Positions 11,800 to 23,868 are shown, numbered from the stretch's first letter. The stretch is DNA of 64,000 nt from Valencia hispanica (GCA_963556495.2 OY747702.1:56946786-57010785), one strand, 5' to 3'. Numbers and translations: made by a program. Notes: generated by a model not told the origin, from the letters alone.

Positions 11800-12128
11800 A
11801 AAATAATTAGCATTGTTGCCTTGCAGCAAGAAGGTCCTGGGTTAAAATCCCGGTCTGGGGTCTTTCTGCATAGAGTTAGCACATTCTCCTTGTGCATGCA
11901 TAGGTTATCTCTCTGGCTTCCTCCCAACAGTCCAAAAAAGACATGTTAGGTTAAATAATCTCTAAATTGTCCTTCGGTATGAGTGTGTGCATGGTTGTCC
12001 TGTGTGTCCCTGTGATGGCCTGGTCAGCTGTCCAGGTTGAGCCCTGCTTCCCACCCAATGACTGTCGGAGACAGTCACCAGCCCCCCTACGACCCTGCAA
12101 GGATAAGCAGGTATAGACCATAGAGACA
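11800..12128 (+). mobile_element. tRNA-derived SINE, sense
   Basis: The head contains TAGCATTGTTGCCTTGCAGC, AAGAAGGTCCTGGGTT and a degenerate B-box region. The body carries GGGGTCTTTCTGCAT, GGCTTCCTCCCAACAGTCCA and the CCCTGTGATGGCCTGGTCAG region. The tail includes GACCCTGCAAGGATAAGCAG. It matches the antisense copies at 944-1186 and 52770-53085, and is diverged, with an extra small duplication near 12065-12080. Confidence 0.85.
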
Positions 12129-12179
12129 TAAAATTGTAATGAGGAATTCATTCATTTATCCACTACCCATGAGTTTATA

Positions 12180-12910
12180 CACAACATACTCTGAAAGTGG
12201 ACAAGTTGTTGGTATGTACGTGTTCATGAAAGAGGAAGAGGAAGAAGTTGGATTAGCTCATCAGGAAGACCAGCTCTGTTCTAGGATGCCCCCAGGATCC
12301 AGTGCAGGTGGTGGGAGACAGAATAACATCACTGATGGACAGTGCCCCCCCTCCATGCATGACGATGTTGCTGAGTTGCAGAGCTCCTTCAGTAAGCAAC
12401 TGCTGCATCTTAGTTGCATGAAGGAGCGTTATCGCAGATCCTTCCTCCCTGCAGCTGTTAGACTTTACAACCAGAACTGATCCCAACAAAATCAATGTTT
12501 ACATCACTGCTGTAACTTGCACTATTTCACTCATTTAACTAACATTTCTGTGGCTACTATTTGCACATCTTGTTTTTCTCAGTTTATATTCTGTTTAGTT
12601 CTTGCAAATAATACGTTTACTTTTTTAACTTTCTATTGCACAACTACAGATGGACATTCTGTAAATATTCACTGTTTTTTAAATGATCCTACTCAGTTGC
12701 ATATTCTGATCTGAGTATGCCACTTTATTTTTAATAACTGCACAATACTTTGGTTTTTGTAATTGTGTCCTAATGTACATATATAATTTTTAACTCTGTT
12801 TTCATACTTTTTCTACCATTCTCAGGTGATTGCGAATGCTTCTGTTATCTGTTAATTTCCTACTGTTACAGCTGAATTTCCCCTTTGTGGAACAATAAAG
12901 GATTATTCTT
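12180..12910 (+). mobile_element. LINE 3' end, 5'-truncated
   Basis: A frame ending at 12480 finishes LQSSFSKQLLHLSCMKERYR and then SFLPAAVRLYNQN, a C-terminus seen in fish LINE ORF2 proteins. It is followed by about 430 bp of AT-rich 3'-UTR ending in CCCCTTTGTGGAACAATAAA and GGATTATTCTT. A shorter antisense relative is at 17300-17480. The clade (Rex1/CR1-like is possible) is not certain. Confidence 0.65.
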
Positions 12911-15164
12911 CTTTGTTTACAGGGGGCATGTACAGGACGTGTTGTATTTTGAGGCGTGAGAGGACTTGCTCAGAGTTTCAGCGAAGCCTTTCATTCTGGG
13001 AACATGCCTTGATTAGAACAGATTTTCAGTGATGACGGTAAGTTAAATCAGAGTTGTTTGTGGATCAGTTTTTCCTTGATACATTTATTGACAAGCAGAG
13101 CTTTAAATACATCATACTGCAGAGATTTTTCAGAAAAGAAAGGAAAAAAATTCAACACTGTGTTGGGTCTGCTTGCCATGCATGACACAATGACACAACA
13201 GACCATTCAATTCAAGCAGCTGAGTGGAAAGGCCACAATAACTACAAGGTATGCATGTTAATCCAGGATCTTAACAGCTAAACAGTAACTTTAACTCTTC
13301 TGACGTCTTTTTGATGGATCGGCTCTTATTCCCTTATTATCAAAATAAATCAGTTAAGTCTCTTAATCCACTTGCTCTATAAAGTGGCACCAGACGCTGA
13401 TCGCCCATATTTATGGTTCTTTATACTGTAGATGACTTTCCTCCTAAATCTAGACACAATATATATCTCTAATCTGTTCCATCTCAAATTAAACATCCCA
13501 TTCCTCCTCTTCATCCGCTTCCATCTTGTCTGATTATCACCATTCTTAGCACATGCATTGTGTCCTCTGGCGGTCTAAGCAGACTCATTGTTGTGGGGAG
13601 AATGCTCTCTCGTGGGAACCATAGCCAGTCAAGAGTGGGTTGCCTCCAAGAGATGCATTTTTGCTTAGCCTGTCAGTTGTGATGAAGAATGAGAAAGATT
13701 CTGTTCTTTGGAGATTTACTGCATCAGATCTGGGAATTTCGAAACATTTCTTTACACACGTAGCTGTGAAGAGTTAGAACAGATAAAGTTATATAAAGTG
13801 ACAAGGTGCTGGAAGACCTGGCTGGATGTGTACTGGAATCAGCTATGAACCCTGCAGTTTATCATAGCCACCAGGCTTTTAATTTGATACTTAGTTTTCC
13901 GTGTTGCATGATTATTGCTGGTTGTCACACATTCTGACGTCCAATCAGCTTCAACAGCAAACCGCATAGTGGTTCTGATCTGCAAAGCTAGTTTCAAAGC
14001 AGAAAATGGACAGTCGAGCAAAGAAAAGCAAACAACCCTCCCACTGAAAGTTTTCATTTTGTTGAACTTTTCATGTATCACAAACTCAAACCTCCTTCCA
14101 TGGTTTTGTCCCATTTATTTGACTCATCTGAGCTGCATCTTGTAACATGTGATATTTAAAAATGTCATTAGGTTCACAGATGTACAAAGCAAGCAGTTTG
14201 TTAAAAGGAAATGCCATGCCTGGCATACCCTGAGCTATACAGAGTACAACAGAGGCAAAGTGGGACTATATTCAAATAAATGTGACTTTTAAAGCTTTAG
14301 GTTGTCTTGATCTAGGTCCATCACACCACAGTCAAAGGAACTAGACAGAGAGAGGTCATCTTTATCCAGCTTTTCTTGCTGCGGCGCCCATTGTCTGTGA
14401 TTTCTTTTCGATCTTTTTGCCCTGCAGCAATCCCTTGAACAGCCAGGAAGCTCCATGTGACCCCGATGAACTGGCCAGCCAATGGACTCCATATGAAGGG
14501 GAAAAAAAACACTCACAACAGGCTTTAAAAGATGGTTTGGTTGAAAACGAGCTTCAGCTTTGTTTGTTTCGTGAGACTAATCACCACACTCATAGGCTTT
14601 CTGAGAATGATGGCGCCAGACTCAACCGTGGAGCTGAAAGCCATCTTAGGGGAGCAGAAATCAATGCATCACACCCTGGCTGAGATCTGCGGATGGCCTG
14701 CTTTTAGAGCACTGTTGTGTTCTGAACCAATGAAACAGCTTATCTCTCACTTTTTTCAACCTGCACACCATTGACTGGGGTATATGAGGCGTTGCACCTC
14801 TACAAAGAACAAAGAGGGTTGATTGATGAGTTCAGTATGGTAAAAGGATACTGTTGTGGATAAAACACCTGATTACAAAGCAAACTGCTCCTTCACACTC
14901 TCAGCCATGAAGACCAGTTTACAGTTTAGATCATCAGCAGGGGATTTTTTTGTACAGTAATTCAGGCTGAAAAGTCAGACCTACATTACAGATTCATTCC
15001 ACACACACAGTGAAACCTTTTACATCTATTTCAGGAAATGTCTATTATAGCTTACAGCTGGTGAAAGCATACATTTTTTATTTTATTTTTAGAAAATACA
15101 AATATTACATTGATTAACAAATAAGGATTTTAACATAAATGTGGGCCTACTGTAACCTATGTCC
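12911..15164. other. AT-rich unique sequence, no gene seen
   Basis: Frames at 13839-14114, 14289-14516 and 14417-14683 carry no recognisable domain, splice pattern or repeat homology. Confidence 0.5.
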
Positions 15165-15394
15165 TTGTACTATAAGTCTCTGCACTCAGTACTTAGTTGG
15201 GGCTTCTTTTGCATGAAATACTGCAATGTGGTATGGCATGGAGTTATCTGGAAGCCCAGGTTGCTTTGATAGAACCTTCAGGTCATCTGCATCGCTGGCT
15301 CTGGTGTCTTTCATCTTTCTCTTGACAGTACTCAATATATTCTCCATGGGGTTTTAGTCAGGCCAGCGTGCTGGTGTTACCATGGTGATTAAGG
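15165..15394 (-). pseudogene. Tc1-like transposase C-terminal fragment
   Basis: On the minus strand the pieces read PMEN (the catalytic Glu region), then KMKDTRASDADDLKVL and MPYHIAVFHAKEAPTKY before a stop near 15195. This order matches the C-terminus of Tc1-family transposases. Frameshifts are present and the rest of the element is missing. Confidence 0.75.
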
Positions 15395-15489
15395 GAGGTG
15401 GTGGTAAAGGCGTGGGTGTTGTTAGCAGCGTGGTCTGGGTGTGTGGAGTCAGCAGCACCGGGGAGGGGGCTGGGCTGGATCCTGCTTAG

Positions 15490-16130
15490 ATCCCACCGTG
15501 ACAACTTTGCTGATTATATTTCCTGTGCTATGTTTTGGTCATTATTAATACATTTACTGTTGATGTGCGTCCCATATCGGTTCAAAACGGGACACAACAT
15601 TTACCTACTGGTGAACTACTGAAACTATATTCAGGCAATTTTTCCACTGCTCCTTGCTGTGACAACTTTTGTAGTTCAAGTCGTTTGCTCTCTTGTGGTT
15701 TGAGAGGAGCAAGGGCTTTTTGACGAAGCATACCTGGGTCTGCATTTGTGATTGGTTGTGAGTTAGTAATGACTGTAGTAACAAGCTACTCTATAGGATA
15801 TTAAAAAAGAAAAGGAAAACTTTTTTTATTGAACTTTTTATCAACTTTTTTTTTTCCTTTCTATCCCACACACAAAGCTTTTGTGTTTGCCTTGTCGGCT
15901 AAGGGGGATCGCGTATGTTTGTTTCTGACAACTCAAACTTCCAGCTGCAGCTCATTGGGGAGGAGGAGCTGAGTGTCTCTTATTGCAGTGCTGCTGCAGG
16001 AGGAAATGGGTCATTTTGGGCAAATGGGAACGAGTTTGTGTTGATTTTGATTAAAATGAGTATTTCTAAATAATTCCTTTTTCAAGTATCGATTATATCA
16101 AGATATTGATTATTTTGACAACCCTAATTT
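15490..16130. mobile_element. Probable non-autonomous DNA element remnant
   Basis: The right end, ATTGATTATTTTGACAACCC (about 16104-16123), resembles the terminal sequence of a common fish DNA transposon, preceded by a GATATA-rich stretch. The left limit is uncertain and no target duplication was found. Frames at 15398-15723 appear spurious. Confidence 0.35.
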
Positions 16131-16307
16131 ACTCAAAGGTAAAAATAAAACAAACACAAGAATAGAGAAATTTACAACATAAGAAGAATACCGTGCAGTT
16201 AATCAAAACTAGCATACTCAGATTAAAAGTAATGTGCAGCTGAGCTGGGTAGTTTAAGGCAGAAAAATGTACAGAATGTGTATGGATATATATGTGCAAA
16301 AAACAAA

Positions 16308-17261
16308 CAACTGACCAAAGGTGGGTAGTAACTAGTTATATTTTCTTAGCTACATTTACTTGAGTAACTTTTTTGGGTAAAAAAGTACTTTGAAGAGTAG
16401 TTTTAATACACTGTACTTTTTACGTTTATTAAGTAATATTATTATGAATTATCGCTACTCTTACAGTACTTGAGTAAGATTTCTAGATGCTCAGTGAGTA
16501 ACTTCACTGAAGAATAAACATTTTTTAAGAGAAAATACACCAGACGCAGACCTACAGTTTATTAAAGTAGATCAACTGTTTCTACACAAGCTTTTTTTTC
16601 TTATTTGTTGAGCTGCTTGTTGCATTTTGAGGTCAAGTGCATGAACAGTAAACTAAATAAATTGTCGCTGTAAGTACTTTTTACCTTGGTCTAAGATTTA
16701 CATATATCATATATACATTACCTACTGTAAATAATCTAGAAAATCTGAGACGGGAGAGGAGCAGAGGTTAGCACTGCTGGTCTGTGGGTGGATATGCGCT
16801 TCTTGTCAGTTGTTCCTGTTCCCATTGCAGACGTGTCCTGAACATTATATCAAAATCTATCCATTAACTTTGTGAGTAATCTAGCTAACAGACAAACAGA
16901 AATACAGACTGCACGAAAACAAATACCTCCTGGCGGAGGTCAAAACTGGGTTCTTCTGCTTAATATTTGTTATTTTGTAATTATGTTATTTATGGGTATC
17001 CATGTTTTTTCATTTCAGTCTTTAAAACACCATAATTTTCCCATAATTTTATAATCTTGTCTGTTTGACATCATTTTATAGATATTAAATCAGATGTTAC
17101 TCAGTACTCAAGTAGCCTTTTTACCAAATACTTTTTTACGCTAACTTGAGTAATTTTTGGGACGGCTACTTTTTACTTTTACTTGAGTAAAAACATCTTG
17201 AAGTAGTGCTACTCTTATTGGAGTTAAAGTTTTGGGTACTCTACCCACCTCTGCAACAGAC
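16308..17261. mobile_element. Non-autonomous hAT element with near-perfect 8-bp TSD
   Basis: The element spans 16316-17253. The termini are CAAAGGTGGGTAGTAACTAG and, on the opposite strand, CAGAGGTGGGTAGAGTACCC. Flanks CAACTGAC (16308-16315) and CAACAGAC (17254-17261) agree at 7 of 8 positions, as expected for a hAT duplication with one later mutation. The subterminal TTTACTTGAGTAA-type repeats near both ends are typical of this family. No transposase is encoded. A repeat shared with 49795-50130 lies inside. Confidence 0.85.
16795..16945 (+). repeat. Embedded repeat shared with 49795-50130
   Basis: Segments such as GTTCCTGTTCCCATTGCAGA, CGTGTCCTGAA and GCTAACAGACAAACAGA, then AAAACAAATACCTCCTGGCG, are paralleled at 49960-50125. 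The copy sits inside the hAT at 16316-17253. Confidence 0.65.
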
Positions 17262-17299
17262 TGCTTACAAGAAGTGAAAAAACTGTGCAAACAATGGAG

Positions 17300-17480
17300 A
17301 TGTGGAAATAACAAGAGACTTATAAAGACTTATTGAATCTGTTGGGAGCTGTGATGGTTATAAAGTCTTACAGCTGTTGGAAGGAAGGATCTGTGATAAT
17401 GCTCCTTTGTTCACCTAAGATGCAGCAGTTTGTCACTGAAGAAGCTCTCCAGTTCAGTTTGATGCATGAAGCATGTAGTG
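17300..17480 (-). mobile_element. LINE fragment, antisense (family of 12180-12910)
   Basis: The reverse complement carries the same coding segment as 12370-12500: LESFFSDKLLHL, then a degenerate KERYHRSFLPTAVRL-like stretch and the start of the 3'-UTR. The copy is short and interrupted by a stop. Confidence 0.65.
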
Positions 17481-17498
17481 GGAGTCAGTGCAATACAT

Positions 17499-17640
17499 AC
17501 AGTACTGAGCAAAAGTTATAGGCCGGTGGGAAAAAATGCTGTAAACAGAATGCTTTCAAAAATGGAGGTGTTAATCATTCATTTTCATCAATCAACAAAA
17601 TGCAGTGAATGAACAAACCTTCTAACAACAAACTAACAAC
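17499..17640. mobile_element. Tc1-like terminal fragment
   Basis: It starts ACAGTACTGAGCAAAAGTTA after a TA and continues with GGAAAAAATGCTGTAAACAG, closely paralleling the element end at 2451. The opposite end was not found. Confidence 0.65.
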
Positions 17641-18424
17641 AAACCCAGGCCAAACCTTCACTAAACATGTAGATACAGTACTTTCTTTTTTTTTAATCTA
17701 ATTTGTTTTGCCCTGCAACGGAGTTGAACTACCCTGCAGGTCCATATTCTCCAGAAATGTCCTCACAGTATAGACAGAAGACAAGTGAAAAGGGGAAACA
17801 TGGCAAACTTGTTAACCTTGAATGCAAAACTATAGTTTTTACAGCAGAACACAAGAGGAACTGTACTCTACTGAGATCAAAGGTTCTGTACTGTTTGACG
17901 GTTATTAAAGCTACAAGCATAAGGTGGCTAACTACATTATTTGCCCCTTCTCATTAAAAAATATGACAAAAAGCCTTATTTTCAAAAATTCGATGTATAT
18001 ATACATGAAGAACCGTGGGGCTGACATACGAGTTTGTTTACAAGCAATAGTTTTCACAAAAATAGAATTAAAAAACATGTCTATACAAACAACAAACCCC
18101 CAACAATCCAACTTCTTTAAACTTTTTGTACCCCCAGATTTTAATATACTTACATTTAAAACTACTCCTCCCCTGCTTCGTCTGCCATTGTTACAGGATT
18201 GTCTGTTGCTTCTTCTTCAATAACTGGCATTTAATGGAAAGAGAGCTGTCAATCAAAAGCACATTGGACACCCATTGAGGTGGCAGCTGTGTTAAAACTC
18301 AACCAATCAGAGGGAACTGTCAAAAGTCAGCTTGATTTGAGTGACCAAAATTCTACTTCAAGAGCACGGATCACTGAAAGGCCTCGAGCAGGCATGGCGA
18401 AGTCTAGCGCGCACACAGCACAGT
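17641..18424. other. AT-rich unique sequence, no gene seen
   Basis: Short frames at 17703-18223 have no recognisable domain. Confidence 0.45.
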
Positions 18425-18530
18425 GGGTTGCCTCATGAGTGAGCTGCTCCTCCCTCGTGAAGAAAGTGTGCGCTCGAGCAAGTGGATTTTATGCACTTAC
18501 AGTAGATAAAATTGCTCTCTCGACTCCTGG
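18425..18530. repeat. Interspersed repeat shared with 3366-3450
   Basis: It contains GGTTGCCTCATGAGTGAGCT and GTGGATTTTATGCAC in the same order as the copy near 3.4 kb. The family is not identified. Confidence 0.65.
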
Positions 18531-18716
18531 GGGGCACCTGACAGACAAGATTTAAAAAAATGTTTCATTGTGTTTGTCTTGAAAAAGTGATTTGGATCTC
18601 AATTTGACATTTTTAAATCTTGACAAATAAAAAATCGAATATCAATGATCATGTTGAGAAGTGAGAATTCTCTACTACTCAAAGTCAATGTACCAGTCAG
18701 TTTATCCACCTAGAAT

Positions 18717-18940
18717 CAGGGGTGTCAAACTCCAGTCTTTGAGGGCCGGTGTCCTGCAACCTTTAGATGTGTTCCTGGTCCAACACACTTGAATCAAATT
18801 GTTAAATTACCTCCTCAGCAGGCACTTAGATACTTTGGGGTCCTGTTGATGACCTAATTATTTGATTCAGGTGTGTTGAAACTGAGACATGTCTAAAGGT
18901 TGCAGGACACCGGCCCTTGAGGACTGGAGTTTGACACCTG
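18717..18940. mobile_element. Palindromic hAT-type MITE
   Basis: The left arm begins CAGGGGTGTCAAACTCCAGT and the right arm ends ACTGGAGTTTGACACCTG, its near-perfect inverted copy. The inverted match extends through GGGCCGGTGTCCTGCAACCT on the left and GGTTGCAGGACACCGGCCC on the right, and then AACACACTTGAATCAAAT against ATTTGATTCAGGTGTGTT. The 224-bp unit can fold into one long hairpin. No convincing 8-bp duplication was seen at these limits. Confidence 0.85.
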
Positions 18941-20476
18941 TGATGATGTCTGACAACTAGTTGATGTTGGATGAGCACCTGGGTGGTTGTAGTTATCACT
19001 TGGACCAAGTCATACTGAGTGGGGGATGGCAAGCATTTTCCTGCTCCTTTGAGTGCAACTGTTCTGTCATGGTGGTGCTCTGTCACGTTTCAAGGAGGCG
19101 ATTAGAAAATTATTATGAGACTTGAGTCACATCTGCAGTAAACTCTTCCCAGGAAAAGGTTGGTGCCACAGTGAGTTTAGTTCAGTGCTGGAAATGGAAA
19201 TAGTACAACGTACACCCAACGCTAGCCTTAAACTACAGGTAAGAAGAACTATACACTTACTGTAGGGGTTACAAGTTGAAGTGACAGGGGCAATACTCGT
19301 CTTTGTGAACTGCTAATTAAAAATTAGATCTGTCAGATTTAGTTCTCCACTCATCCTCCATGGCTTAGAAAGTACAGAGTATATTCTTTGTTCCAAATAG
19401 CAAGAACTCAGTGGTGTAATAGGAAAAAGGTGAGCTTGAAAGTACATGATGTAATACATTTATCAATGTACTGTGGATACCCTGTATCAATGGGGATTAG
19501 GGACCACAACCACCAGGGAATAGCTAGAATCCCTGAATACTTGAGACCTCCTCTAAAAAACACTTCTTATACCTAAATATGCATTAATACTCACAGTAGA
19601 AACCGTCTCAGCACTACCATAGCAGCTAACATCTACAGTTTTCCTTGTTTCCGCTCTTAGGGGTACAGCCAATCGAGTGTCAAGTAGCACTGGGCAGCTT
19701 CCCAAGCTGCAACATTTTTGATATGCTCTACAAACACCCCCCCCCCCAAAAACAGGTAAATTATCCACAAATATTTTGGAGTCAGCACCACAAAAAAAGC
19801 CTATGAATACTGTAACGAGAATAGGCCTGCTGGGGGTCAACTGGTTGCTTTTTAAAATGTTTTAATAACAGGTTTTTAATACATATTATTGTTAATTTTT
19901 GCAGTATGGTTAGATACATTTTTGCAATGTATAGCAACCACAGGTTGATGTTCCTTTTGTTTTGTTTTTACAAAGGTTCCTACCATTTAAAATACTTGAT
20001 TTGCAGGGGGGAGGCTGTTGGTAAGAACATGATAATTTGATGTGAAAATAGTGACGGTAGTACAAGATTCAGCAGCTGTTGAACTAGAACCCGAACAAGG
20101 CTGGTTTCCTATCCTTTATGATTGTAAGGTAGCTGTTGTACCATCTGGCCTCCTTCCTTAGCATCTCTTTTTGCTTCAACCTTCAGGTTGGGAAGAAATA
20201 TCCACTCATCAGTCGCTCCTCTGAGGGGCCTCATAGCTTTGGCCACGGGTCTTCCAAGCAGGTGCAGCTGTCTTGGCAGGATGCCTGACAGTTAAGCTCT
20301 GATCTGGCTATACAAGAGGCCTTTCACACTGCAGCGCCTTCCTTAAGTTTCTGCTCACGACATACTGCATGTAGCTCGCAAGGAAATTTGATCAGAAAAT
20401 GTTGCAAAGATGTTTGGTACAGAAATAATATAAAGCACGCTTTAGATCAGCTCTATAAATGAAATCAGCGGGCTTG
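18941..20476. other. Unique sequence, no gene seen
   Basis: It includes a C-rich run near 19737-19750. Minus frames at 18826-19086 and 19553-19840 show no domain. Confidence 0.45.
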
Positions 20477-21126
20477 TTCAATTCAATTCAATTCAGTTTA
20501 TTTATATAGCGCCAATTCACAACAGATGTCATCTCAAGGCACTTAACAAGAAGTCATTTCAATACATTTATACAAACATTCCAATCAGTTAAAAAATTTC
20601 CTATTTAAGGAATCCCAGCAGATTGCGTCAGTCATTGGCGTGAGGTTGTGCCCCGTTGATGCAGACTTTCCAACCACAGCAATCCTTCAGCAATCCCTCA
20701 TACTGAGCAAGCATGTAGCGACAGTGGAGAGGAAAAACTCCCCTTTAACAGGAAGAAACCTCCAACAGAACCAGGCTCAGTAGGAGCGGCCATCTGCCAC
20801 GACCGTCTGGGGGTTTGAGAAGACACAGCAGAGACACAGAAGGAACAGAAGATCTGATATAAGAGAACTTTCTATGTTACAGAAAGTAAAAACTTAATAA
20901 CAGGACACGGAGGATATTCAGTTACTGGGAGGATCATCCCAGTCGATGCCTCCCGTCCAACAGGGCATTGCAGCCAAGCAGGATACCAGACCAGGTATAT
21001 CTTCTATGGAGAGAAAAACACTGAGAGAAAACAAAGTTAACAGTCGAAATAACAGAATGTACTGTAATACAACTGGAGAGTCGTAGGAGAAAAGGAAGTA
21101 GCAGAGTGAAGAAAATTGGTAAGTCA
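20477..21126 (-). mobile_element. L2-B LINE 3'-UTR, 5'-truncated
   Basis: The reverse complement matches 42085-42736 of the L2-B element closely. It begins with the 3' tail (ATTCA repeats, 20477-20494 on this strand) and the AGTTTATTTATATAGCGCCA terminal module, and ends where the full element has ACCAATTTTCTGC. No coding region is included. Confidence 0.9.
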
Positions 21127-21399
21127 GGTTGTTAGCACACACAGTACAAAAAGTTAAACCACTTCTGTTGTTTTATTTTTTTCAACCAAAAATCGGCAAC
21201 ACATTCCTGATCGTAAAGAGCTTCAGCAACACATCCCTCCAACAAATGCTGCACTTAAAGTAAAACCTGGATTCCTGGACATCTTGAGCAATTGTAAAGA
21301 ATTTGCAGAGGTTGAGGTACACCCTGAACTGGTCCATGCTAAGACAATGAGCCATGTACTCACACCTAAAGGCACCTTTAAAGAGCCCTGATAAGCTAG

Positions 21400-21575
21400 C
21401 ATGCGTGGTTTCGAACCCTTGTAGGAAGGCGGAGAAACAGGAGAGAAGCTATACTAGCAGAGAGAAAACATGCAAATTCGGCACACAAGAAAACCCCTTG
21501 TTGGGATTTCAACCCACAACCCTCCTGGTCCAAGACATCAGCACTAGCATCTACACCACCACGCACCTCAGAACA
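21400..21575 (-). mobile_element. SINE-like fragment, antisense
   Basis: AAACATGCAAATTC, then TTGGGATTTCAACCCACAAC, CCTCCTGG and the CATCAGCACTAGCATCTACA block follow the order of the antisense tRNA-SINE heads elsewhere in the window, but with weaker identity. Confidence 0.45.
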
Positions 21576-21602
21576 GTAATACTTAACCACCCTTTAAGAA
21601 GA

Positions 21603-21800
21603 TAATTTTTGAGGTCAGACACTGATGTTGGAGGAGATGGCCGGGCTCACACTGTCTGCTCTGAAGCACCCCAGAAGTGTTCTGTTGAGATGAAGTCAGG
21701 ACTCTGTGCAGGCCAGTCTCGTTCATCGACACTAAATTTACTCATCCATGTCTTTGATAGGCCTAGCTTTATGGTCTGCCACAGTCATGTTACGAGATAG
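21603..21800 (-). pseudogene. Tc1-like transposase fragment
   Basis: The reverse complement encodes DERDWPAQSPDFISTEHFWG and then RPSPPTSVSDLK. This is the region around the third catalytic residue (Glu in TEHFW) of Tc1-type transposases. The frame is interrupted and no terminal inverted repeats were found. Confidence 0.7.
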
Positions 21801-21851
21801 GTTTATGCCATGTAATACGGTGGATCATATCTTTAACCTCACATAGCTGTT

Positions 21852-21920
21852 AAGGCAAGGCAAAGCAATTTTATTTGTAATGCACACTTTCAATAACAGG
21901 GTAATCCAAGGTGCTTTACT
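21852..21920 (-). mobile_element. L2-A LINE 3' terminus
   Basis: AAGGCAAGGCAAAGCAATTT and the following TGCACACTTTCAATAACAGG and CCAAGGTGCTTTAC are the reverse complement of the L2-A 3' end at 34925-34996. The copy is under 100 bp. Confidence 0.85.
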
Positions 21921-23353
21921 TGATTTGGTGATTAAAAAAACAAAACAAGGAGGTCATTTGAGCTTGCTTGTCCGTTTTACATGTGTTTTGTGGAACTACA
22001 GAAGGCTTTACGACCTTATCTCATGAGGTATTTTGTGTGGATGCTGTGGGAGTATGAAGTATCTGGGTGGATTTAAGGGCTATGCAATCCTTATTTCCCC
22101 AAAGCAAGAGCTGTCTTGATTCCCGGCACAAAGTGGAACCGGTTTCTAGTGTTCCTGTGGAACCTGTGGTGCTCATGGACGGCATCTTTAGGCATAGTTG
22201 AGAAGAGGAGGGTGTCTGGTTCGAGAACCTCAGGAACTTATCTTAATGATGTGGTTCTGTGGGCTTCTGACCTTCAGTGTGCCCCTGGAGGGGTTTGAGG
22301 CTAAGGCTGGGTTGGGTGTCAGTCTGTGCCTCAAGCAAAAGAGTTCATGCGTGATGATTGACAGATGGATTGGTGTTTTGTCTGCAGCAATGCCGAAGAT
22401 ATAATAATATATTTACCTGGTTTAGTTACAGTCTATGTTATAAGAAGCTCTGAGTATTATAAAGTCATCTGAATAAGTAGATTTTTAAATAAAACTTGCT
22501 GTTGGAGGTATTTATATAAATCATTATTATATCATGGTGAATAAAAAGCAAAACTAAAGTTCCCTTTCTAATAGCCATAATTCTAATGACTGACATCTAT
22601 TTTAAAAAGGATTGCAGGTTCAGAATAAGAATCAAAGCTGTACATGTTGGAGAAATTAATGTACTTTTTTTTTTTAAGGCAAAGCGAGTTGAAAAGAGCA
22701 ATTTTTTCACATACAAAACATGAAATTTCGACATTCTCTTTATGAAAAGTAAAGGGACTTATTTGTGTAAAACTATTCTTCAAATATGTGACACCAAACA
22801 TTGGCTCTAATGCACAAAGTGATAAAGCCAAGGATAAGACCTTTCTATGACATTTGAAAGTGTGAGCCACTAAATTTGACAATGATTCACAAGACATTTT
22901 TGCACACAGACATTTATAGTTTTAGAAACCTGCTCCAGAAAGTAGTTCAAATAAAGAAGTTGTAAAGTGACAGCTGTCAGAGGATTTTTTTTGTGCCCAG
23001 ATGGTTCAGTGTGGCTAAAAAAGTACTCATGGTGTGGTTAAAAATCCATAACGTGTCAGCTCCAGCTTTTTCACCCCTTCAGTTGGGAATAAAAAGTTAA
23101 GGAAGGCTACCGGACTGAATTTGTCAGTGGTGACATGTTTAGGTGTTGGCTCAATAAACAAACCAACAAGCAGGTGGAGGACTTTTTGAACTATACAAAA
23201 TCAAACTTATGACAAGGGCAAAGTAAAATTCCCAAAGCATAAAGTCTGCAAAGACATCACACGCACTCAGCTCTTCACAAACATTCACGTGTTGAGTAGA
23301 TGTAGAGGACAAAGCAATGTGTGGGGGTGCCATACCTTTTCCCAGCTGTACTG
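21921..23353. other. AT-rich unique sequence, no gene seen
   Basis: Frames at 22116-22404, 22583-22897 and 23151-23360 lack recognisable domains. Confidence 0.45.
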
Positions 23354-23426
23354 AAAACAACTGAAGTAATTACTTTTGGACCAAGACTCAGCACATAGCT
23401 TCAGTTATTAGAGCTAAAAAGTACTG
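23354..23426 (+). mobile_element. L2-A ORF2 fragment
   Basis: GAAGTAATTACTTTTGGACC, then AGACTCAGCACATAGCTTCA and TTAGAGCTAAAAA, match 34112-34190 of L2-A in sense orientation, with a small deletion. It ends at an abrupt junction with antisense L2-B sequence. Confidence 0.75.
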
Positions 23427-23427
23427 C

Positions 23428-23868
23428 TTATACTGAGCAGGCATGTAGTGACAGTGGAGAGGGAAAGACTCTCCTTTAACAGGAAGGAACCTCCAGCAGA
23501 ACCAGAACCAGGCTCAGAACAAGTGGCCATCTGCCACGACTGACTGGGGTTCGAGAAGACGACCAGATACACGAAGAAAATCCGTCCAGAACAACTGGTG
23601 TAAGAGTACTTTCTATGTTAAAGAAAGTAAAAAGAACAGGAGGGAGAACGTTCAGTTACTGGGAATATCATCCTAGGCGATGCCTCCCCTCCAACAAGGC
23701 ATCACAGCCCATTAGAGCGCCAGACCAGGTGTAGCTTCTATGGAGAGGAAAACACTGAATGAAAACATAAAGTTAACAGTTGAAATACCAGTAAATCTTG
23801 CAAATGGAGAGTAGTAGAAGAGGAAAGTGGCAAAGAGAAGAAAAGTGGTCAGTCTGTCCTCTAAGCCT
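23428..23868 (-). mobile_element. L2-B LINE 3'-UTR internal fragment
   Basis: It starts TATACTGAGCAGGCATGTAG and follows the same order as 20700-21126, the reverse complement of the L2-B 3'-UTR. It lacks the 3' terminal module and tail, so it is not a simple 5'-truncated insertion. It is joined directly to a sense L2-A fragment on its left. Confidence 0.8.

Noticed and set aside
14289..14516. Minus frame with a plausible acidic C-terminus
   Set aside because: No homology recognised, no clear splice acceptor and overlapping frames on both strands; chance cannot be excluded.
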